Source: Pseudomonas sp. KBW05 (lineage in GTDB: Bacteria > Pseudomonadota > Gammaproteobacteria > Pseudomonadales > Pseudomonadaceae). Taken from it: a stretch of 64,000 bases of DNA. Each line of letters opens with the position of its first letter. Position 1 is the stretch's first letter. The notes beneath the pieces were generated by a model. That model was not told the DNA's origin. It searched no databases and worked only from the letters and a program-made list of their open reading frames with translations. The translations under genes and the position numbers were made by a program. Where the stretch lies: NCBI RefSeq assembly GCF_003852405.1, contig NZ_QAJM01000003.1:202033-266032 (forward strand), in the 5' to 3' direction. Below, piece by piece: positions 16,378 to 25,041 of this stretch.

Positions 16378-19221
16378 ATGGTAAACAGCGCCGACCGACA
16401 CACGCCGACCCTGACCGCTACCGACGCCAGGGGCTTGGCCGTGCGGCAAGTCAACTATCTGCGCGTCGACGCCAGGCAATTGCCCACAGCCCATATCCAG
16501 CGTCAGGAATACAGCCCTGATGGCTTGCTGGTCAGGCAGTGGGATGCACGGCCCGGCAAACCCAGGCCTGACCTGGAGCGCACCCACGGCCTCTCGGGAG
16601 TGCCACTACTCTCCTGGCACAGTGACGCCGGTTGGCGCATGGAGCTCTATGGCGAGGCCGGGCAGGTTCTGCGGCGCTGGGACCAGCGAGGCGGCCGGCA
16701 AACGATTGAATACGACCGCCAACTGCGAACCGTCGCCCGCCATGAACAAGGCAGCACGCAAACTGCCCGTTTGACTGTCGAACGTTTGGTCTATGGCGAC
16801 AACTCGGCACAGAACGCCCTGCATAACCGGTGCGGCCAATTGATCAGGCATCTCGATCCGGCAGGCAGCCTGGAAATCCTTGACTATGGTTTGGGCGGCG
16901 CCCCGTTACATGAGACGCGCAGATACCTCAAGACGCTGGACTTGCCGAATTGGCCAGACCTGCCCGAAGCCCAGAAATCGCTGCTTGAGCCGACCTTTTT
17001 TGAAACCCGGTGGGCGTACACCGCCACCGGTGATCAGAGCCGCCAGACCGACGCTCGCCAACATCAGCAGTGTTTTACATTCGATGTCGCCGGGCAACTG
17101 GAGTGCATTCAACTCGTGATAAGTGGCTCAGCGCCGCAAACTGTCCTGGAACAACTCGACTACCTCGCCGACGGGCAACTGCAAAAGCACAAGGCCGGCA
17201 ACGGGGTCATCAGCAGCTGGGCCTTCGACACAGCCAACGGGCGACTTATCGAACAAACGGCAGCGAAGGGCACAACGCGGTACCAACACCTGAGCTACAG
17301 CTATGACCCGGTGGGCAATGTAACCCGAATCACTGACGCGAGCCGCGCCACCGAATACTTTTCGGGCCAGCGCATTGAGCCTACGCGTACGTTTTCATAC
17401 AACTCACGCTACCAACTGATCCGCGCCACCGGCTACGAATCAGCGGCAGCCAGTACCCACCCCGACCTTCCCGAATGGGCCCCGCTCGACAGCCTCGACC
17501 AACTGCGCAACTACACCCAAGTGTATGAATACGACCTCAGTGAAAACCTCACGAAGCTGGTGCATACCACCGGCATCACCGGCCAGGGCCATACCGTGGC
17601 AATGGCTATCGACGCCACCAACAACCGCTGCCTGACCTGGAGCCAAGGCAACACGGCGCGCAACCGTGCCATGCACTACGACGCCGATGGCAATCTGCTA
17701 ACGCTGCCTCCCAGCGGAAAAAACCTCGAATGGAACCCCCGCAACCAGTTGCAAAGCGTCGTCCAGATCAGTCGCACAGGCACAACCGATGATCGCGAGC
17801 ACTATGCCTACAGCGCACAGGGCAATCGCCTGCGCAAATGGCAAAGTACGCGCGCCAGCACGGTGGCCCATACCCGTGAAGTTCGCTACTTGCCTGGCCT
17901 CGAAATAAAGCGTGTGGATGATCGTGAGAAATATCACGTGATCAACCTGCACGCCGGTCGTAGCCAGATTCGCTTTCTGCACTGGGTAGAGGACTTGCCC
18001 AAGGGCATCGAAAATGACCAGATGCGCTATTGCCTAGGCGACCAACAGGGCTCGACGGTGCTGGAGCTGGACAGTGCAGCTGGCATCATCAGCAATGAAG
18101 GCTACTACCCGTTCGGTGGCACGGCCTGGTGGGCGGCGACCTCAGAGGTACAAGCCAGCTACAAGACCATTCGCTACTCCAACAAGGAACGTGACGCCAG
18201 CGGGCTCTACTACTACGGCGCGCGCTATTACGCGCCGTGGATGATGCGCTGGGTCAGCCCCGACCCTGCTGGGACGGTGGACGGGCTTAACCTGTACGCC
18301 ATGGTGAAAAACAACCCGGTGAGCTATATAGACCCCACCGGCCTGGCAAGAGGCCGCCTGGATTATCTGGACCTTGCGTCGGCGCCCTCCCCGCTGTCAG
18401 TCAGGCAGGCTGCGCTCTCATCTGATACCTCATTGGCGGACGACTTCGACTCATTTAATACAGCAACCGCGAATATGATGCAGCGTGCCGCCGCGTTTCG
18501 CGAAGCAACCCAGGGTACGTCCGGGCAAGAGAAGAAAAACATCATCGCCAGAGAAGGGCTGAAAAATGAAGACAACCCAGACCTACTCCCGCCAAAGGTA
18601 GCGCACGCCGGCTACACCAGTTTAAAACATGAACTCGCGGAAAACCTTTTCTTCAACGTGCAAGCCAAGCCCACGAAATTCCCGGGGCTTCGATTTGTTC
18701 AAGGCATGAGCGCCAACGAAACGGCAACACGCAAAACCATTCGCCAAACCATGCCGATACCTGGCTTCAATGGCGCAAAAGAGCTGCCCGTCACCCTTGA
18801 ATCAATCATTGATCATATCGAGGTCACCGACCTGGACGCGATGGTCACGGGCGTCAAAAAACTCTATGGCCAAACTAAGACCACGATGCACCCGTTTACC
18901 GAGCAGCGACTGAGGTCCCACATCCAAGACAGCAACTTCCGTCTTCCCGCCCATGCGGGTGTGCCTGGAACCCATGCCGAAGTCCTTGCACAAAACAGCC
19001 TCTTGCACCGTTTGGACGCTCAGGGCTCAAGCATCAGCGCTGGGCTGCGCGATACAGCCATGTACACGGTAAGGGTAGAAGCGCCAAACCCTGAGTTCCC
19101 GTCATGCGACCACTGCAGCGGGATCGTCTCACCGCTGATCTACATGCTGACTGACCGGACACAGGCCAATCGAATGGCGCAATTGCCCATTGCGCCATTA
19201 CGCCGCAGACGTTCAATTTGA
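16378..19221 (+). CDS. tccC: TcC subunit 2 (TccC/RHS toxin) with deaminase-like C-terminus
   Basis: A 947-residue TcC protein parallel to the preceding one through its RHS shell (to D652-PTGL, residue 656) and unrelated afterwards. The effector part 657-947 carries H866-A-E868 and P908-S-C910-D-H-C913, the HxE plus CxxC arrangement that binds zinc in the nucleic-acid/cytidine deaminase superfamily; YwqJ-type bacterial deaminase toxins have the same HAE form. A perfect AAGGAGGT at 16365-16372 overlaps the end of tccC1 and drives this start. No small gene follows that could encode an immunity protein, which suits a toxin aimed at eukaryotic cells. Substrate unknown. Confidence 0.88.
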   Translation: MVNSADRHTPTLTATDARGLAVRQVNYLRVDARQLPTAHIQRQEYSPDGLLVRQWDARPGKPRPDLERTHGLSGVPLLSWHSDAGWRMELYGEAGQVLRRWDQRGGRQTIEYDRQLRTVARHEQGSTQTARLTVERLVYGDNSAQNALHNRCGQLIRHLDPAGSLEILDYGLGGAPLHETRRYLKTLDLPNWPDLPEAQKSLLEPTFFETRWAYTATGDQSRQTDARQHQQCFTFDVAGQLECIQLVISGSAPQTVLEQLDYLADGQLQKHKAGNGVISSWAFDTANGRLIEQTAAKGTTRYQHLSYSYDPVGNVTRITDASRATEYFSGQRIEPTRTFSYNSRYQLIRATGYESAAASTHPDLPEWAPLDSLDQLRNYTQVYEYDLSENLTKLVHTTGITGQGHTVAMAIDATNNRCLTWSQGNTARNRAMHYDADGNLLTLPPSGKNLEWNPRNQLQSVVQISRTGTTDDREHYAYSAQGNRLRKWQSTRASTVAHTREVRYLPGLEIKRVDDREKYHVINLHAGRSQIRFLHWVEDLPKGIENDQMRYCLGDQQGSTVLELDSAAGIISNEGYYPFGGTAWWAATSEVQASYKTIRYSNKERDASGLYYYGARYYAPWMMRWVSPDPAGTVDGLNLYAMVKNNPVSYIDPTGLARGRLDYLDLASAPSPLSVRQAALSSDTSLADDFDSFNTATANMMQRAAAFREATQGTSGQEKKNIIAREGLKNEDNPDLLPPKVAHAGYTSLKHELAENLFFNVQAKPTKFPGLRFVQGMSANETATRKTIRQTMPIPGFNGAKELPVTLESIIDHIEVTDLDAMVTGVKKLYGQTKTTMHPFTEQRLRSHIQDSNFRLPAHAGVPGTHAEVLAQNSLLHRLDAQGSSISAGLRDTAMYTVRVEAPNPEFPSCDHCSGIVSPLIYMLTDRTQANRMAQLPIAPLRRRRSI

Positions 19222-19284
19222 CGTGATGCCGGATGCCGTCCACATGCTATGGTGCGATCCCCGTTACCACCTGTTTTCCATAGC

Positions 19285-21060
19285 ATGATGCCGACATCCC
19301 GCACGCTGCGCCTGATGCTGTACACCTTGCTGATCGTCGCCGGAGCCATCGGTGCGGCGACACTCGCCACCCGCCACGCCGAACGCCAGGCATTGGTAGA
19401 CGACGCCGCCCGCGCCAATCAGCAACTCGCGCTGTACGCCAACTCCCTGCACACCCTGATCGAACGCTACCGTGCCCTGCCCGCCGTGCTGGCACTGGAC
19501 TCGGAAATGATCAATGCGTTGAAAGGCCCGCTGGATGCCGCTACCCAGGACGTGCTCAACCGCAAGCTGGAGCGCATCAACGGCGCCGCGCAGTCGTCCA
19601 CCCTGGAGTTGATGGACCGCACCGGCCTGGCCGTGGCCGCCAGCAACTGGAACCTGCCGAGCAGTTATGTCGGGCACAACTATGCGTTCCGGCCGTATTT
19701 CAGCCAAACCCGGAGCCAGGGCACCGGGCGCTTTTACGCCGTCGGGGTGACCACTGGGGTGCCGGGGTATTTTCTCTCCAGCGCGGTGGTGGATGAACAC
19801 GAGCAGTTCCTCGGCGCCATGGTGGTCAAGCTGGAATTCCCCGAGCTGGAACGCGAATGGGCCCAAGGCAACAACCTGCTGTTGGTCAGCGACGCGCGTG
19901 GCATCGTGTTTATCGCCAATCAGCCGGGCTGGCGTTATCGCAACCTGCGGCCGTTGTCGGCCACCGATCTGGCCGAACTCAAGGCCACCCGCCAATACGA
20001 CAAGAAACAACTGGAGCCCCTGGAGACCGAGGCGTTGCAGCGCTTTGACGACAACAGCCACCTGGTGCGCGTCAACGGCCCCGATGGCAAGGCCAACTAC
20101 ATCTGGGAATCCCTGCCGCTGAAAGCCGAAGGCTGGACCCTGCACCTGCTGCGCAAGCCGCAGTTTGCCTTTGAGGACCAACGCAACGCCGGCCTTGCCG
20201 CCGCCGGTTCGTGGTTGGCGCTGGTGTTCCTCGTGCTGTTCCTCACCCAACGCTGGCGCCTGGCCCGTTTGCGCCAACGCAGCCGCGAAGAGCTTGAGCA
20301 ACTGGTGGAAGAACGCACACAAGCCCTGCGTACAGCCCAGGATGGCCTGGTGCAATCGGCCAAGCTGGCGGCATTGGGGCAGATGTCCGCCGCCCTCGCC
20401 CATGAGATCAACCAACCGCTGACCGCCCAACGCATGCAGTTGGCCACCTTGCGCCTGCTGCTCGACCACGGTCGCGTGGACGACGCCTACAAGGCCCTCA
20501 CCCCGCTGGACGAAATGCTCACGCGCATGGCCGCGCTCACCGGCCACCTGAAGACCTTTGCGCGCAAAAGCCCCAGCGGCCTGCGCGAACGCCTGGACCT
20601 GGCGATGGTGGTCGATCAGTCCCTGCACCTGCTCGACGCACGCCTGCGCGACGAGTCCATCGGCGTGGTGCTCGACCTGGCCCGTCCGGCCTGGGTGCGC
20701 GGCGACGCGATCCGCCTGGAACAGGTGCTGATCAACCTGTTGCGCAATGCCCTCGATGCGATGGCCAACACCCCGCGCAAACGCCTGGAAATTCGCCTGC
20801 ACGCCGACCAGCAACTGTGGCAACTGACCGTCAGCGACAGCGGCGGCGGGATTGCCGAAGAACACCTCAACAGCGTGTTCGACCCGTTCTTCACCACCAA
20901 GCCGGTGGGTGACGGCCTGGGCCTGGGGCTGGCGGTGTCCTACGCCATCGTGCATGAACTCGGCGGACGCCTGATCGCCGGCAACCGTGGTGACGGCGCG
21001 GTATTTACCCTGACCTTGCCCATCGCACTGGAGACACCCGACCTATGCTTAACGCAGTGA
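19285..21060 (+). CDS. dctB: C4-dicarboxylate sensor histidine kinase DctB
   Basis: A 591-residue membrane sensor kinase. TM helix near residues 7-25, a periplasmic sensor domain with the DctB-like [12 protein letters not shown] segment, a second TM near 305-325, a coiled coil, then the dimerisation/phosphoacceptor box ([10 protein letters not shown]) and an ATPase domain (N box [11 protein letters not shown] boxes DSGGGI and GLGLGLAV). It should sense C4-dicarboxylates and phosphorylate the next gene product. Paired ATGs at 19285 and 19288 give the family N-terminus; no strong Shine-Dalgarno is seen. An ATG at 19249 would add 12 atypical residues. It overlaps dctD by 16 bases. Confidence 0.9.
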   Translation: MMPTSRTLRLMLYTLLIVAGAIGAATLATRHAERQALVDDAARANQQLALYANSLHTLIERYRALPAVLALDSEMINALKGPLDAATQDVLNRKLERINGAAQSSTLELMDRTGLAVAASNWNLPSSYVGHNYAFRPYFSQTRSQGTGRFYAVGVTTGVPGYFLSSAVVDEHEQFLGAMVVKLEFPELEREWAQGNNLLLVSDARGIVFIANQPGWRYRNLRPLSATDLAELKATRQYDKKQLEPLETEALQRFDDNSHLVRVNGPDGKANYIWESLPLKAEGWTLHLLRKPQFAFEDQRNAGLAAAGSWLALVFLVLFLTQRWRLARLRQRSREELEQLVEERTQALRTAQDGLVQSAKLAALGQMSAALAHEINQPLTAQRMQLATLRLLLDHGRVDDAYKALTPLDEMLTRMAALTGHLKTFARKSPSGLRERLDLAMVVDQSLHLLDARLRDESIGVVLDLARPAWVRGDAIRLEQVLINLLRNALDAMANTPRKRLEIRLHADQQLWQLTVSDSGGGIAEEHLNSVFDPFFTTKPVGDGLGLGLAVSYAIVHELGGRLIAGNRGDGAVFTLTLPIALETPDLCLTQ

Positions 21061-22370
21061 TTGTGGTCGATGACGAAGCCAGCATCCGCACGGCCGTCGA
21101 ACAGTGGTTGAGCCTGTCGGGCTTTGACGTGCAGCTGTTCAGTCGCGCCGAAGAATGCCTGGCGCAATTGCCCAGGGACTTTCCCGGGGTGATCCTCAGC
21201 GATGTGCGCATGCCCGGCCTCAGCGGCCTGGAGCTGCTCGCCGAAGTGCAGCGCCGCGACGCCGACTTGCCGGTGATCCTGCTCACCGGTCACGGCGATG
21301 TGCCGATGGCGGTGGAAGCCATGCGCGACGGCGCCTACGACTTCCTCGAAAAACCCTTCAGCCCCGACGCCCTGCTCAACAGCCTGCGCCGGGCGTTGGA
21401 CAAGCGCGGGCTGATCCTGGAAAACCGCCGCCTGCATCAACAGGCCGATCATCGGTCGCAGTTGGACTCGACGCTGCTCGGCGTGTCCCGGGGTTTGCAG
21501 AACCTGCGCCGGCAGGTACTGGACCTGGCGAGCTTGCCGGTCAATGTGCTGATCCGGGGCGAGACCGGCAGCGGCAAGGAACTGGTCGCACGCTGCCTGC
21601 ATGACTTCGGCCCACGGGCGAAAAAGCCGTTTGTTGCACTCAACTGCGCGGCGATACCCGAGCAACTGTTTGAAGCCGAGTTGTTCGGCCACGAAAGCGG
21701 CGCGTTCACCGGCGCCCAGGGCAAGCGCATCGGCAAGCTGGAATACGCCCACGGCGGAACGCTGTTCCTCGATGAAATCGAAAGCATGCCCCTGGCCCAG
21801 CAGGTCAAACTGCTGCGGGTGTTGCAGGAGCAGAAACTGGAACGCTTGGGCTCCAACCAGAGCATCCATGTGGACTTGCGCATCATTGCCGCGACCAAGC
21901 CCGACCTGCTGGAAGAAGCCCGCGCCGGGCGTTTTCGCGAAGACCTGGCGTATCGCCTGAACGTCGCACAGTTGCGCCTGCCGCCGTTGCGGGAACGGCG
22001 CGAAGATATTCCGCTGCTGTTCGAACACTTCGCCCACAGCGCCGGCGAACGCCTGGGCCGCACGGCGCAACCGCTGAGCGGCGCGCAGCTGGGGCGCCTG
22101 CTCAGCCATGACTGGCCGGGCAATGTGCGCGAGCTGGCCAACGTCGCCGAACGTCAGGTGCTGGGGCTGGGCGAGCCGGAGCCGGAAGGGATCGAAGCCG
22201 GGCAGTCGCTGGCGGCGCAGCAGGAAGCGTTTGAAGCGCATTGCTTGAAGGCGGCACTGACGCGGCACAAAGGCGATATCAAGGCGGTGCTGGCGGAGCT
22301 GCAACTGCCGCGGCGTACCTTCAATGAGAAGATGCAGCGGCATGGGTTGGTCAGGGAGATGTTTCTCTAG
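21045..22370 (+). CDS. dctD: Sigma-54-dependent response regulator DctD
   Basis: A 441-residue NtrC-family activator. Receiver domain 1-120 with the acidic patch VDDE and phospho-acceptor Asp in LSDVRMPG; AAA+ domain with Walker A GETGSGKE, the sigma-54 contact loop GAFTGA (about 220) and Walker B LFLDEIE; and a Fis-type HTH at the C-terminus (ALTRHKGDIKAVLAELQLPRRTF). It should activate transport genes for C4-dicarboxylates or 2-oxoglutarate from -24/-12 promoters. One such promoter lies immediately downstream, before kgtP. Translationally coupled to dctB. Confidence 0.93.
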   Translation: MLNAVIVVDDEASIRTAVEQWLSLSGFDVQLFSRAEECLAQLPRDFPGVILSDVRMPGLSGLELLAEVQRRDADLPVILLTGHGDVPMAVEAMRDGAYDFLEKPFSPDALLNSLRRALDKRGLILENRRLHQQADHRSQLDSTLLGVSRGLQNLRRQVLDLASLPVNVLIRGETGSGKELVARCLHDFGPRAKKPFVALNCAAIPEQLFEAELFGHESGAFTGAQGKRIGKLEYAHGGTLFLDEIESMPLAQQVKLLRVLQEQKLERLGSNQSIHVDLRIIAATKPDLLEEARAGRFREDLAYRLNVAQLRLPPLRERREDIPLLFEHFAHSAGERLGRTAQPLSGAQLGRLLSHDWPGNVRELANVAERQVLGLGEPEPEGIEAGQSLAAQQEAFEAHCLKAALTRHKGDIKAVLAELQLPRRTFNEKMQRHGLVREMFL

Positions 22371-22386
22371 CGACCTTAAGGGCGCC

Positions 22387-22468
22387 TTCGCGAGCAAGCC
22401 CGCTCCCACAGTTGACCGAGTTCCAACATAAGAATGCAGTCGAATGTGGGAGCGGGCTTGCTCGCGAA
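22387..22468. repeat. REPIN-like inverted REP pair (A)
   Basis: TTCGCGAGCAAGCCCGCTC-type arm, 34-base gap, then the reverse arm. The arms face the opposite way to most other pairs in the window, with the GTGGGAG ends inside. Sits between dctD and the kgtP promoter. Confidence 0.85.
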
Positions 22469-22572
22469 GAGGCCAGCCGCCATAAGCGGATTTCCGCTCA
22501 TCACCCCCAATTCATCAGCAACTTTCCGCTCAAAAAAATCCCCCAACCCTTCTAGACCGGGCCCTCCCCCAC

Positions 22573-22589
22573 CTGGCACAGCTCCTGCT
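22573..22589 (+). promoter_or_regulatory. Sigma-54 (-24/-12) promoter for kgtP
   Basis: CTGGCACAGCTCCTGCT: the invariant GG (22575-22576) and GC (22587-22588) are exactly ten bases apart, close to the TGGCAC-N5-TTGC consensus with one mismatch in the -12 element. It lies about 65 bases before the kgtP start and just after the sigma-54 activator dctD. Confidence 0.7.
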
Positions 22590-22625
22590 ATAGCCCCAGC
22601 CAGGCTGTGCCCAGGCACGCTCCAT

Positions 22626-22633
22626 AAAAACAA
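22626..22633 (+). promoter_or_regulatory. Candidate Crc/Hfq catabolite-repression motif
   Basis: AAAAACAA fits the AAnAAnAA motif bound by Hfq/Crc in Pseudomonas mRNAs. It is in the presumed kgtP leader, about 20 bases before the ATG and beside the ribosome-binding site, where such motifs usually act. Confidence 0.4.
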
Positions 22634-22652
22634 CTAGATGAAGGATCCTTCA

Positions 22653-23972
22653 ATGGATAACTCCAACGCCCTGCCTCTGGGGTCGGCGGCCGCGCCGGCA
22701 AAAGAGCGCACCACCTCCAGCCGTATCAAGTCGATCTTCAGTGGCTCCGTCGGCAACATGGTCGAGTGGTACGACTGGTACGTCTACGCCGCGTTCTCGC
22801 TGTACTTCGCCAAAGCCTTTTTTCCCGCCGGTTCCTCTACCGCACAACTGATGAACACCGCCGCGATCTTTGCTGTGGGCTTTATCATGCGGCCCATCGG
22901 TGGCTGGTTGATGGGCATGTATGCCGACTACAAAGGTCGCAAGGCGGCGCTGATGGCCTCGGTGCTGCTGATGTGCTTCGGCTCGCTGCTGATCGCCCTG
23001 ACTCCCGGTTATGACACCATCGGCATCGGCGCACCGATTCTGCTGGTGCTTGCACGCTTGCTGCAAGGCCTGTCGGTGGGCGGTGAGTACGGCACTTCCG
23101 CCACCTACCTGAGTGAAATGGCGACCAAGGAACGTCGTGGTTTCTTCTCCAGCTTCCAGTACGTGACGCTGATTTCCGGCCAGCTCATCGCCCTCGCGGT
23201 ATTGATCGTATTGCAACAGACCCTGACCACCGAGCAGTTGTACGCCTGGGGCTGGCGTATCCCGTTCGCTATCGGCGCGCTGTGTGCAGTGGTTGCGCTG
23301 TACCTGCGTCGCGGCATGGAAGAAACCGAGTCGTTCACCAAGAAGGAAAAAGCCAAGGAAAGCGCGATGCGCACCTTGCTGCGTCACCCCAAGGAAGTAT
23401 TGACCGTGGTCGGCCTGACCATGGGCGGCACCCTGGCGTTCTACACCTACACCACCTACATGCAGAAGTACCTGGTGAACACCGTCGGCATGAGCATTTC
23501 CGACTCCACCACCATCTCGGCAGCAACGCTATTTCTGTTCATGTGCATCCAACCCCTGGTCGGCGGGCTGTCGGACAAGGTAGGCCGGCGGCCGATCCTG
23601 ATCGCGTTCGGTATCCTCGGCACCCTGTGTACCGTACCGATCCTTACCACCCTGCACACCATCCAGACCTGGTGGGGCGCGTTCTTCCTGATCATGGCCG
23701 CACTGATCATCGTCAGCGGCTACACCTCGATCAACGCGGTGGTGAAAGCCGAATTGTTCCCCACCGAAATCCGTGCGCTGGGCGTAGGCTTGCCGTATGC
23801 GCTGACCGTGTCGATCTTCGGCGGCACGGCTGAATACATTGCGCTGTGGTTCAAGAGCATTGGCATGGAGACGGGTTATTACTGGTACGTGACCGCGTGT
23901 ATTGCGGTGTCGCTGGTGGTCTACGTGACCATGAAAGACACCCGCAAGCATTCGCGGATTACCACGGACTAA
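22653..23972 (+). CDS. kgtP: 2-oxoglutarate/dicarboxylate MFS permease KgtP
   Basis: A 439-residue proton symporter of the metabolite:H+ symporter (MHS) branch of the MFS, with about 12 TM helices. Family motifs are visible: GNMVEWYDWYVYAAFS near the first helix, RPIGGWLMG and DYKGRKAAL between helices 2 and 3, and LLQGLSVGGEYG. Overall it matches the 2-oxoglutarate permease type. I prefer ATG 22653 (MDNSNA) because AAGGA at 22641-22645 is correctly spaced; an ATG 15 bases earlier is possible. The upstream sigma-54 promoter and adjacent dctBD suggest induction by organic acids through DctD. An osmoprotectant or citrate substrate cannot be excluded. Confidence 0.85.
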   Translation: MDNSNALPLGSAAAPAKERTTSSRIKSIFSGSVGNMVEWYDWYVYAAFSLYFAKAFFPAGSSTAQLMNTAAIFAVGFIMRPIGGWLMGMYADYKGRKAALMASVLLMCFGSLLIALTPGYDTIGIGAPILLVLARLLQGLSVGGEYGTSATYLSEMATKERRGFFSSFQYVTLISGQLIALAVLIVLQQTLTTEQLYAWGWRIPFAIGALCAVVALYLRRGMEETESFTKKEKAKESAMRTLLRHPKEVLTVVGLTMGGTLAFYTYTTYMQKYLVNTVGMSISDSTTISAATLFLFMCIQPLVGGLSDKVGRRPILIAFGILGTLCTVPILTTLHTIQTWWGAFFLIMAALIIVSGYTSINAVVKAELFPTEIRALGVGLPYALTVSIFGGTAEYIALWFKSIGMETGYYWYVTACIAVSLVVYVTMKDTRKHSRITTD

Positions 23973-23995
23973 CAACCTGATGCAGTAGAAAAAAC

Positions 23996-24117
23996 TGTGG
24001 GAGCGGGCTTGTGTGGGAGCGGGCTTGCTCGCGAAGGCGGTGTATCAGTCGACATCTTTATCAACTGACAGACTGCATTCGCGAGCAAGCCCGCTCCCAC
24101 ACAAGCCCGCTCCCACA
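23996..24117. repeat. REPIN-like element (B) with duplicated ends
   Basis: REP arms around a loop containing CGACATCTTTATCAACTGACAG. Both outer ends carry an extra copy of the GTGTGGGAGCGGGCTT unit. Lies between the convergent kgtP and the membrane protein gene, where it may also act as a transcription barrier. Confidence 0.88.
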
Positions 24118-24119
24118 TT

Positions 24120-24875
24120 TTAGTTTTGCAGCGTCTGGCGAGTAGAACCATACCGCCGCTGCGCATACGATGCCCCCGCAATCATCGCCACCAACACCGC
24201 CGCCAACACCGCTGACGAGCCAATCGTGCCGAAATCCAGCCCGCCCTTTTCATAGGGTTTGGTGAGGAAGTCCCCCAGCGTTGCGCCAAACGGCCGGGTC
24301 AGCACGAACGCGACCCAGAACAACAACACCGACGAGATCTGCGTGAAGTACTTGAGCGCAACAACCACGGCGATGGTCGAGCCGATCAACAACGCGCCGC
24401 CGGCAAAACCCAGCCCCGAATCGTCCGCCAGGAAGTCGCCCAACGCGGTGCCCAGGGTGTTGGAAAACAGAATCGCCATCCAGTAGAACAACTCCCCGCG
24501 AAAGGTCTGCACCTTGTTCACGTTCAGCGAATCACCGCTGAGGTGCCACATGGCGAAGATAATCATCAGGAACACAATCAGGATCATCGACCCCGTGGCG
24601 TAACCCAGGCCCAGGGTGCGGTCCATAAAGTCGGACATGGTCGTGCCAGCCGTGCTGGTAGACAGGATCACGATCCAGTACAGCACCGGGTTGTAGGTTT
24701 TCGACCAGAGTTGCGTCAGCAGCGTGACGAGAAACACGCTGATCAGGATCATCGAGCTGAGGGCGTAGCCGACATTCAGGGTCATCGACAACAAATCCCC
24801 AGCGGTTTCGCCGAGGGTGGTTGCACAGATTTTCATGACCCAGAACGCCAGGGTGATCTGAGGAAGTTTATTCAT
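24120..24875 (-). CDS. Multi-pass membrane protein with fourfold internal repeat
   Basis: A 251-residue hydrophobic protein with about eight TM helices. It is built from four similar units, each with a small-residue/Gly motif followed by an acidic residue: TTLGETAGDLLS, TSTAGTTMSDFM, NTLGTALGDFLADD and RPFGATLGDFL, usually preceded by a YW/FW helix start. This matches the conserved uncharacterised family often listed as COG4705. Small-residue plus Asp motifs inside helices suggest an ion-conducting or ion-binding core, but that is inference. Convergent with kgtP across REPIN B. Divergent from the flavin-reductase-like gene, with about 165 bases between them. Confidence 0.75.
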   Translation of the reverse strand: MNKLPQITLAFWVMKICATTLGETAGDLLSMTLNVGYALSSMILISVFLVTLLTQLWSKTYNPVLYWIVILSTSTAGTTMSDFMDRTLGLGYATGSMILIVFLMIIFAMWHLSGDSLNVNKVQTFRGELFYWMAILFSNTLGTALGDFLADDSGLGFAGGALLIGSTIAVVVALKYFTQISSVLLFWVAFVLTRPFGATLGDFLTKPYEKGGLDFGTIGSSAVLAAVLVAMIAGASYAQRRYGSTRQTLQN

Positions 24876-25041
24876 GGGGTGGGAGGCTCCGAGGCGCAGT
24901 CATTCAATTGCGCGCAGACTGAACGCGGAGCTGTGAAAAATAGGTGGGCGCGGTATGAAAATTCCATATCGTCGATGGAAATTCTCCGCCACGCCTTGCA
25001 GTATGGGCGCCTCATTGCACCCGATCGCAGGAACCCCGGCC

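Noticed and set aside
19173-19199. Rho-independent terminator of the Tc operon
   Set aside because: The hairpin is inside the coding sequence and has no T run after it. I list it only as a structural oddity.
19264-20955. 563-codon open frame on the minus strand opposite dctB
   Set aside because: Shadow frame. The plus-strand product has all kinase motifs and overlaps dctD as expected.
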